Below are positions 1 through 6,716 of a DNA stretch of 8,171 nt, in pieces. The translations under genes and the position numbers were made by a program. The first letter of the stretch is position 1; each line of letters begins with the position of its first letter. Below the pieces are notes generated by a model. It saw only the letters and a list, made by a program, of their open reading frames with translations. It ran no database searches and had not been told where the DNA came from. The DNA is from JBDNFP01 sp041689775 (GTDB lineage Bacteria; Bacteroidota; Bacteroidia; Cytophagales; Spirosomataceae), in assembly GCA_041689775.1 (NCBI GenBank), contig JBDNFP010000148.1:1-8171 (forward strand), in the 5' to 3' direction.

Positions 1-362
1 ATTATTAATTACATAATGATTAATTAGAGCGTTGATTAATAATTGGTTAATTCCTTAACGTTAGTAATTATATAATGCTGAATGGACGTCAAATCAACTT
101 AAGCGCTGTTCTTTCATCTTATTGGTATATCTTTATTTCGGGCTTTTTTATTACTAAATAGAGATACGTGGTATAGTATCTCTATGAGATTATTCACATT
201 GTGCACATTTCGCAAATATTAAATCAATAGAGATATATATAAGCACTTGTAACCCTGTATTGCCAAGTCATCAATACCGCGAAGTCGAATGAGTAAGGGC
301 TGTTTTTTACACTAATCCCAAATTCTTTGAAGTGTTCGGGGTTGGCAAACTAAGCTATACTC
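1..362. other. AT-rich region without an intact gene
   Basis: No convincing reading frame is visible on either strand. The first 80 bases are very AT-rich and contain repeated TTAATTA-like words, including a 13-mer, TAATTACATAATG at 6-18, that recurs with one change at 65-77. A cluster of TAGAGATA words lies at 157-235 and is listed separately. From about 285 to 362 there are weak, gapped similarities to the DNA around the start of the intact uvrA (for example CTGTTT at 300-305 against the same word at 6725-6730), so the uvrA-derived stretch may begin here rather than at 363. I cannot fix that boundary by eye. Confidence 0.55.
157..235. repeat. Cluster of TAGAGATA repeats with a 9-bp inverted repeat
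   Basis: AATAGAGATA occurs at 157-166 and again in the same orientation at 226-235. Between them GTATCTCTA (176-184) is the exact reverse complement of TAGAGATAC (159-167), giving a perfect 9-bp inverted repeat with an 8-base spacer. Three copies of one word within 80 bp could be binding sites for a dimeric regulator, or a small hairpin. No gene that it would control is visible: the only thing downstream on the plus strand is the uvrA remnant. Confidence 0.4.
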
Positions 363-1065
363 GATACGAGTTTGAGGTAGTCTTGTATTTGAAAAATAAA
401 TAGCCCGGTAGCATAATCTTAAAAATATTGATGTTGCCATTCCCCGCAACAAGGTGGTAGTTGTAACGGGCATCAGTGGGAGTTGAACGTCATCACGTGC
501 TTTTGATATTATTTGCGCCAAAGGTTTAGGTCGCTGAATAAAAGGTTTTTCTCCTCTGTGCGGGGCATTATTGGTAAAATGGAGCGCCCCGATGTGGATA
601 GAATTAGTTGGCTGTCGCCGGTATTTAGAATTGAACAGAAAAGTACGTCAAGCCCTCTGCGGTCAGAACCATGACCTAGTTATATGACTTCTTGTGGCTT
701 CCGCGTGCACGGGAGTTACCTTCTCGAATATATCGGGGCGGTGGATAGGGAAGCAATCACAAGATCAGATCAATGATATGCTTATGAGTCAATTTTCAGG
801 GTAAAAAGTGACGCTACTAGTCCCGGCGGTGAAAGGCCGTAAAGGACACTACCGCGAACTCTTTATGCAAATAGCGCGCACGGGCTACAATCAAGGTAAG
901 GGTAGTGGTGAGGTGCATGATATCGAACCGAAAATGCAACTCGACCGCTAAGAGGAACATGATATTGATATTGTGGTAGACCGGATAGTACCGAAATCGG
1001 AAGACCGATTCTGATTGAATCAATTGGTAGCTATGGTGCTAAAAAAGGGGAAGGAGCGAGTGTAG
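363..1065 (+). pseudogene. uvrA: Truncated, decayed copy of the uvrA 5' region
   Basis: This stretch aligns with the intact uvrA at about 6780-7478 in the same orientation. In two ungapped blocks I counted identity by eye: 412-537 against 6813-6938 is about 101/126 bases (80%), and 805-1011 against 7218-7424 is about 180/207 (87%). It cannot encode UvrA. The Walker A Gly-Lys pair has become TGA-ACG (484-489), and further stops in the uvrA frame lie at 535-537, 802-804, 949-951, 1012-1014 and 1063-1065. A one-base deletion near 555-562 shifts the frame, about 17 extra bases lie between 381 and 401, and the middle (645-790) is strongly diverged. Similarity stops near 1065, equivalent to about codon 254 of roughly 940, so the rest of the ATPase, signature and zinc regions are absent. 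The left edge is uncertain and may reach about 285-300. Confidence 0.9.
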
Positions 1066-1102
1066 CCCCTGCTTGGGTACTATTGTTTTTTGCCTAATTT
1101 GG

Positions 1103-1144
1103 AAGCAAAAAGAGCATGCCAGTACTGGCATGCTCTTTTTGCTT
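1103..1144. terminator. Perfect 42-bp palindrome, likely bidirectional terminator
   Basis: The arms 1103-1123 and 1124-1144 are exact reverse complements around the centre AGT|ACT. Pairing extends to 1101-1146 with one G-T wobble. In RNA the GC-rich core GAGCATGCC/GGCATGCTC would fold with a small loop and is followed by TTTTT on either strand, the form of a rho-independent terminator that can work in both directions. Its near edge is about 15 bp beyond the susD stop on the minus strand, so it most likely ends the susCD transcript. It also separates that transcript from the uvrA remnant. Confidence 0.85.
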
Positions 1145-1160
1145 TCATTCCAGAATCTAA

Positions 1161-2918
1161 TCAATAGTTAGGGTTCTGCTTCAAAGTAGGTTTTCCACCT
1201 ACCTGGGAGTTTACAATCTCCTGCAAAGGCAACGGATAGTACTCGTGCTTTCCTTTAATGAACGTAACGCCGTTGAAATAGGTACGCTTGTTCTTTTCTA
1301 CGGCGTAGTAGGCGTTAAGTACCTGATCGGCAATACCCCAGCGTACCAGGTCAAAGTAACGGTGTCCTTCCATTCCCAGTTCAAGACGTGTTTCAAAACG
1401 AACGGCTTGGCGTGCATTAGCCGTGTTACTGAATGCCAGGTCGGTAGCTACATACTCATTGATTACGTAGTTAGCTGCATTTTTACCATCGGCAAACTTC
1501 ACGAATCCATCCGGATTGGCCGCCCGGCGACGTACCTGATTCACAATATCACGGGCGCGGGCCACATTGCCCAGCTCTACCTCGGCTTCGGCCAGCATTA
1601 GCAGCACGTGCGCGTAGCGTACCATGCGATAGTTATTGGCATTGAGGCGGGGGTTGCCCGAGAACGTGTTGGTACCCACGTCGGAACGGTACATGAGGTG
1701 TTTGCGGGGTGAATAAGGACCACCATACGCCTGATCACGAATATAGGGCTTACCTGGGTGTACGCCCCAGTCAAGAAACTGAATGCCGCGACGACCTACG
1801 GTATGGTCAAGACGAGGATCAAACTGACCCGCATCGGGAGTAAAGGGTTGATTGGCTTCAATACCCTGATCGTTTTTTACATCTGAGGCATTGAAGGTAT
1901 CGAACAAGGGCAGGCCGTTCTGGGTCTTGAACGAATTGACCAGGTTCTGAGATGGCTGGTAAAATCCGCAGCAAGTTGTTACGCCCCCCCCACCATAAGG
2001 GTAGTTGAGCGTAGCGCCCTGATTGCCGTTCTCACCGCCGGGAGCGCCATCGTTTACCGAAAACTGCACCTCGAAAATTGACTCGGTGTTGTTGTTGGTA
2101 GAGGCCCGGAAGTTATCAACGTACCGATCCATTAGCTTGTAGCGTCCAGTATTTACGATGGCGTCGAATTGTGCCTTCGCGTCGGCCCACTTCCGTTGAA
2201 ACATATAGGCTTTACCCAGCATAGCTGCTGCTGCCCACTTGTTGGCGCGGCCTTTCTGAGTTTGGGTTTCGGGCAGGTTATCAAGCGCAAATTTCAAATC
2301 AGCTTCAATATTTGACCAGATATCCTTGTCATTAGAAACCCGGGTGCTACTCAAATCAGCCGGGTTATAGACCTTCTCATCAATGTAGGGCACCATATTC
2401 CACATTTTCTTAGCCTCAAAGTGATAGTGGCCGCGAAGGAAGCGCGCCTGCGCTTTGAATTGGGTTTTTTCAGTATCCGTCAATTCGTCTACTTGATCTA
2501 CCAGAATCATCACATCATTGGTACGAGCTACGCCATCATAGACGGCCTGCCACTTACCACGGAAATGGTTATTGTCCGGCTGAATCAGTTTTTGCTCAAT
2601 AAGTGAAATCTCGGGCTGATCACCGGCAATGGTACCTTTGTAAGCGTCATCAGAAGCAACGCTGCCGTATATCCAGTTATCGGCTGAACCATGCCAGGAG
2701 GTTGTTCCGGCCCCCACGCCGTCTACCAGCGAATACGCCCCCACTAGTAGGTAGTTAATTCCCGCGCGGTTTTTGAGTGCCTCCAGCGAAAGCGCAGCTT
2801 TGGGCCTTGTCTCCAGAAATTCATCGCTACACGAAGTGGCCAGTCCTATCAGGAATAAGCTGGCGATATAGATTGTTTTTTTTATGTGATTTTCTTTTAA
2901 ATTTTTTCTACAATTCAA
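1161..2918 (-). CDS. SusD/RagB-family surface nutrient-binding lipoprotein
   Basis: SusD-family proteins are lipid-anchored on the outer face of the outer membrane, where they cap the SusC porter and bind the glycan or peptide to be imported. From the TTG at 2916-2918 the product has 585 residues, a normal family length. It shows a hydrophobic signal segment (about 16-29) ending in the lipoprotein Cys30 (GLATSC), the N-terminal helical-repeat motif ARFLRGHYHF (158-167), and the C-terminal family signatures MEGHRYFDLVRWG (about 516-528) and EYYPLPLQEI (559-568) before the terminal QNPNY. The start is abnormal. The expected start, MKKTIYIASLF, would be at 2885, but that codon reads ATA, so the only usual start keeping the signal peptide is the TTG directly after the susC stop. 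Expression may thus be weak or lost. The substrate cannot be told from sequence, and no glycosidase or peptidase gene lies in the window. Confidence 0.88.
   Translation of the reverse strand: MNCRKNLKENHIKKTIYIASLFLIGLATSCSDEFLETRPKAALSLEALKNRAGINYLLVGAYSLVDGVGAGTTSWHGSADNWIYGSVASDDAYKGTIAGDQPEISLIEQKLIQPDNNHFRGKWQAVYDGVARTNDVMILVDQVDELTDTEKTQFKAQARFLRGHYHFEAKKMWNMVPYIDEKVYNPADLSSTRVSNDKDIWSNIEADLKFALDNLPETQTQKGRANKWAAAAMLGKAYMFQRKWADAKAQFDAIVNTGRYKLMDRYVDNFRASTNNNTESIFEVQFSVNDGAPGGENGNQGATLNYPYGGGGVTTCCGFYQPSQNLVNSFKTQNGLPLFDTFNASDVKNDQGIEANQPFTPDAGQFDPRLDHTVGRRGIQFLDWGVHPGKPYIRDQAYGGPYSPRKHLMYRSDVGTNTFSGNPRLNANNYRMVRYAHVLLMLAEAEVELGNVARARDIVNQVRRRAANPDGFVKFADGKNAANYVINEYVATDLAFSNTANARQAVRFETRLELGMEGHRYFDLVRWGIADQVLNAYYAVEKNKRTYFNGVTFIKGKHEYYPLPLQEIVNSQVGGKPTLKQNPNY
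2883..2885 (-). other. Probable lost start codon of susD (ATA for ATG)
   Basis: On the minus strand the bases after the A-rich stretch AAAGAAAATCAC read ATA AAA AAA ACA ATC. With ATG in place of ATA the protein would begin MKKTIYIASLFLIGLATSC, a textbook short lipoprotein signal peptide 33 bp after the susC stop. A single G-to-A change explains the sequence. The alternative, that TTG at 2916-2918 is the true start, gives an unusually long polar leader (MNCRKNLKENHIKK). Confidence 0.6.
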
Positions 2919-5900
2919 TTAGAAACTCAAACTCAAACCAAGAATGGTAGCCCTGTACGCTGGGTACGCACCTTCATCCACCCCAATTTGACGATCTTGG
3001 TCGGTACCGCTGGAACTACGCAAGTTAATTTCGGGGTCTAGGCCGGTGTACTTGGTGAATGTAAACCAGTTTTGGCCTTGTACGTAGACAGACGCCCGGC
3101 TGATACCCACTTTCGACAGAATTTTGCTTGGGATAGTGTAGGTAAGTTGGATGTTTTTCATGCGTAGATACGAGCCGTCTTCCAGGTAGTAGGTAGAAGG
3201 CTGACTTGAAATAACGTCGTTCGAGCGCAGGATGGGCAGTTTAGGATTGGCTTTGCCCGGCTCCCACGACTCGTTTACCATGCGCACGCTGCGGTTACCG
3301 GCAAACGTTGGGAAGTCTGTCCAGTAACGTACGTAGTTAAAGATCTGGTTACCTTGCACACCTTGTCCGAACAGATCAAGACGAAACGCTTTGTAGGTCA
3401 GGCTGGCGTTGATACCGTATGTGAAGTCAGGGTGGGGATTACCGATGATGCTACGGTCAGAAGCATTGATAATGCCGTCCTTATTAATATCCACAAACTT
3501 GAAGTTTCCAGCCTTGTTGTTCACGCCACCGCCAAATTGCGCGGGCAAATTCTTGCCTTCCTCGTCAGAATTGATGAAACCATCTAGCGTGTAGCCAAAG
3601 AAAGATCCAATGGGAGAGCCTGCCTGCGTAACGCTCATGGCTGGCAGACGGGTTGTGAAACCGAAGTACTGCGTGGCCGGATCACCCGTAAGGTTGATCA
3701 CTTTGTTGCGGTAAGTAGAAATGTTAGCCCCGATTGAGTACCGGAAATCACCGTTTTGAGACTTTTCGTTATAGTTAAGCCCTAGCTCAACGCCTTTGTT
3801 TTGCATGGATCCGATGTTCTGGAAGGGTACTGTAGCTACGCCCTGCGTACGCTGCACATCCGGACGGAATAGCATGTCGGAAGTTTTGCGCTCAAACCAG
3901 TCGAAATTCACATCTAGTTTGCCCTTTAACAAAACGGCATCAAAACCAAAGTCGGTAGAAGTTGTGGTTTCCCAACGGGCATTGGGGTTGGCAAACTGCG
4001 TACGGTCGTAGCCCTGCACCGAGGAAGTACGGGTACCACCCAAATCATAGAAGTTCTGAGCGGCGTTGGTCCCAAAAATTCCGAAGCTGTTGTAGTTACC
4101 AATCTCTTGGTTCCCGGTTTGTCCCCAGGCTGCGCGCAGTTTCAGGTCAGTAAGCCAATCGATCTCTTTCATAAAGGACTCGTTGGAAATTCTCCAGCCC
4201 GCTGATGCGGCGGGGAAATAGGCCGAACGATAGGCTTTGGCAAAACGAGATGAACGGTCGCGGCGTACGGTCAGGTCCAGCAAGTATTTGTCATCGAAAG
4301 AAAAGTTAGCTCTCGCAAATTCCGAAGCCAAGCGCCAGTCAGAGGCATTACCGGAGTTAATTGACGTACCGGGGTTACCCGCATCCAGGTAGCGGTTGTC
4401 GATATTGTCCGCGGCAAAACGCTGACGACGGGCCGTAAACTGCTCAAAGAAACTTTTGATGGACTCGGTTCCAGCCACTACACTCATGTTCAGGCGGTCG
4501 TTCATGAAGCTCTTTTTGTAGGTCAATGTGTTGTACCAAGTCCAGGTCCAATCGTAGTTGTTGGTTTGGTCTAATTGGTTGGCTCCGGCATTTTCCGAAG
4601 ATTCCAAGTCAACGGCACGGTAGTTACGCTGGTTGAACAAGTTATAGTCCACCCCAAACTGCGTACGGGCAGTCAGGTTCTTCAACAGGTCAACTTCCGC
4701 AAAGGCATTTCCGAATAGCCGAACATTGCGGCCCTTGTTGTCCTTATTCCGCCATAACTCGGCAATGGGGTTGCGGGAGTTGTCGAGGTCGGGGCCGGAA
4801 GTACCGGCATAGTTACCTTTGATATCATACACCGGAATAATAGGCTGAATCCGGTAAGCAAACGAAATAGGGTTTGACTCGCTTTGATTGCCGTTGGTCT
4901 GTCCTACGCGCTCGTCGAGGGCTACTTGGAAGTTCTCTCCCACCCGTATCCGCTTGGTCACGTTAAACTCCGTGTTGGCCCGCAGGGAGTACCGTTTGTA
5001 GGAGGTATATTGCATGATTCCTTGCTGATCGAATAGGTTAAGCGACATAGCGTAGCGACCATTCTCGTTTCCACCCGACACCCCCAATTGGTGGTTCTGA
5101 ATCGGTGCGGGATTGAACATTTCACCAAACCAATCGGTCCCCTGCTTGTTGGCTTTCGTAATAAGATACCGGCTGCTGGGATTGAACGGATCATTTACAT
5201 AGCGAGCCGGATCCGCCCGAGGATCGCCTTCTTTGGCACCACCGGGGATGATATAATCGGGAATCACCGGGGTAGCACCGTTACCAAACTGTGCGTTACC
5301 GGGGTAGATCAACCCACTTTGGCCTACGTTAGGCGCAGCAACTCCGTTGGTGAGCGTATTCAAAGCGTTAATCCTTGACTTTCACAACAAGTCGGCGTAC
5401 TGCTGTGTGTTGGCCAGTTCTAAGCCCCGCCAGGCGCTTTGGGTACCATAGTAGGTGTCATAGGTAAGGGTAGGCTTTCCGGCTTTTCCTTGCTTGGTGG
5501 TGATAATCACCACCCCATTACCCGCCCGTGATCCGTAGATAGAAGCCGCAGAGGCGTCTTTTAGCACCTGCATGGACTCGATATCATTCAGGTTTAAGGA
5601 GTTGAGGTTTCCTTTGGTTGGAGTGCCGTCAATTACGTACAGCGGTGAGTTGTCATTAATGGTACCAAATCCCCGTATACGTACCATTACACCACCACCC
5701 GGAGAGTTGTCATTGGATACGTTTACCCCAGCCACGCGGCCCTGCATGGCCTGTGCCAGGTTTGTGGCGGGTACCGCCAAGGCCTGCTTCATGTCAATGG
5801 AGGCTACCGCACCGGTGATATCTCTCTTTGATTGTGTGCCATAGCCCGTCACTACTACTTCGCTCAAACTCTTCACGTCGTCGTTCAGCACTATACTTAT

Positions 5901-6182
5901 CGTACTCTGATTGCCTACCGTGATTTCTTTTTTAATAAAGCCAATAGATGAAATAACCAGTACGGCATTGCTGCCCGGTACTGACAAAGAAAACTGTCCC
6001 TCTGCGTCGGTAACCGTACCGACCGTGGTCCCTCTCACTTGCACATTGACACCAGGGAGACCCTGATTATCAGACGAAGTCGTCACCTTGCCGGTAACGC
6101 GGCGCGCCTGAACTACTAAACTACCTACCGTTAGCAGAATAAAAACAGCCCATTGAGCTGCAAATTGTACACCTTTATTCAT
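2919..6182 (-). pseudogene. SusC/RagA-family TonB-linked porter with one in-frame stop
   Basis: SusC-family proteins are 22-strand outer-membrane barrels that import substrates handed over by SusD, powered by TonB. The reading frame from ATG at 6182 spans 1087 codons, a usual family length: signal peptide (about 1-26), a carboxypeptidase-regulatory-like domain with GLPGVNVQVRGT (41-52), the TonB-box region SEVVVTGYG (107-115), and a plug domain with RIRGFG (168-173), PLYVIDG (180-186) and VLKDASAASIYGSRAGNGVVIITTK (206-230). The barrel then runs to a terminal Phe (GLSLSF). Codon 267 is TGA, and the same frame continues cleanly on both sides for hundreds of codons, so this is a single nonsense change rather than a frameshift or two genes. 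The remaining fragments are 266 residues (no barrel) and, from a TTG at 5363, 814 residues (no signal peptide or plug). Neither should work alone. ATG 6182 is preferred over upstream in-frame starts because it places the hydrophobic signal at the N-terminus. susD follows immediately. Confidence 0.88.
5382..5384 (-). other. In-frame TGA at susC codon 267
   Basis: The minus strand reads TAC GCC GAC TTG TTG TGA AAG TCA AGG ATT AAC, that is YADLL-stop-KSRIN. From memory of the family a Trp commonly stands at this position after YADLL, so TGG to TGA, one G-to-A change, is the simplest explanation. Trp elsewhere in susC, susD and uvrA is encoded by TGG. Confidence 0.8.
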
Positions 6183-6420
6183 AGAGGCGTGTTTGGGGTT
6201 AAGTAAAAGAACTAAGTAAAGGTGGAGTGTGAAATCCGGCTGCGAAAGCAATAAATTATGTGGTTCGGAAATGAGATTGTATAAAAATTTAATATAATTT
6301 TTTCTTTTGATACTGCAAAAAATAGCGGGTTACACAAAAAAGCATTTCTCCGGATATTAATATTAAGTTTTTTTAAGCTTAGTGAAGGTTATAAAACATA
6401 TAACTACCTGAAAATAAACA

Positions 6421-6439
6421 TAATAAAATTATTTTATTA
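6421..6439. repeat. AT-only perfect palindrome
   Basis: TAATAAAAT and ATTTTATTA are exact inverted copies with a single T between them. It lies about 240 bp upstream of the susC ATG. It may be an operator, but such palindromes also arise by chance in DNA this AT-rich. Confidence 0.35.
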
Positions 6440-6492
6440 GCATTCATACATCCTCCAAAGGATTGAAATTATTTATAACTCCATTAAAAAAA

Positions 6493-6527
6493 TTAACGCA
6501 GTCTTCCTGGCACAGGAAGGATGTTAA
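6493..6527. repeat. Two-part inverted repeat, possible operator or hairpin
   Basis: The inner arms CTTCCTG (6503-6509) and CAGGAAG (6513-6519) are perfect inverted copies around GCA. An outer pair, TTAAC (6493-6497) and GTTAA (6523-6527), flanks them with unequal spacers of 5 and 3 bases. It is the only GC-rich symmetric element in the region. No gene ends here and no T-run follows, so a terminator is unlikely. A regulator site serving susCD, uvrA or both fits better. Confidence 0.45.
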
Positions 6528-6547
6528 CTATTTAATCGTAAGGCTAC

Positions 6548-6555
6548 TATTTTTG
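6548..6555 (+). promoter_or_regulatory. Candidate Bacteroidota -7 promoter element for uvrA
   Basis: TATTTTTG matches the Bacteroidota primary sigma factor -7 consensus TAnnTTTG exactly. No clear TTTG-type -33 box is found about 19-23 bp upstream. Transcription from here would give uvrA a leader of about 150 bases containing the 34-codon frame at 6572-6676. Confidence 0.3.
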
Positions 6556-6716
6556 TACTTTTTTAATATTCATGGAATATCAAAAGTGTAAAATCGAGTC
6601 AGATAGTATGACAGCGAAGGTGTCTGTTCGGATTTTCGTGGCCATCCATGGGCAAATAGTATGTTACCCGAACTGATCTCAATTATTTAGCGTTTTGATA
6701 AGGTTGCGAATACTGT

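Larger units (their letters stand above)
6183..6716. other. Divergent intergenic region between susC and uvrA
   Basis: These 534 bp must hold the promoters of both the leftward susCD operon and the rightward uvrA. The susC-proximal two thirds are very AT-rich. On the minus strand TATTTTTTG (6324-6316), about 130 bases before the susC ATG, resembles the Bacteroidota -7 element TAnnTTTG but has one base too many, and no properly spaced -33 box is visible. Two inverted repeats (6421-6439, 6493-6527) and a plus-strand promoter candidate are listed separately. A 34-codon frame, 6572-6676 on the plus strand (MEYQKCKIESDS...), has no recognisable similarity and may be chance. No tRNA or other structural RNA was recognised. 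Confidence 0.6.

Noticed and set aside
1..80. Replication origin or CRISPR-like array in the AT-rich repeats
   Set aside because: The repeats are short, irregular AT words without regular spacing, and no DnaA-box cluster or uniform repeat-spacer units are present.
312..1023. Minus-strand open frames over the left region
   Set aside because: They are antisense to the decayed uvrA copy, have no recognisable domain, and arise by chance on the opposite strand.
1..1146. Insertion sequence or integrated element explaining the duplicated uvrA
   Set aside because: No transposase or integrase fragment, terminal inverted repeats or target-site duplication could be seen. The 42-bp palindrome occurs once in the window.
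5382..5384. TGA read as Trp (alternative code) or as selenocysteine
   Set aside because: Trp elsewhere in the window is TGG. The TGA codons in the uvrA remnant replace Gly, Tyr and Arg, not Trp, so they are ordinary stops. No selenocysteine hairpin or selenoprotein context is evident.
2919..6182. Two separate genes (a small plug protein and a barrel protein)
   Set aside because: Both parts lie in one frame separated by one stop codon, the second part has no signal peptide or ATG, and together they give exactly one normal SusC.
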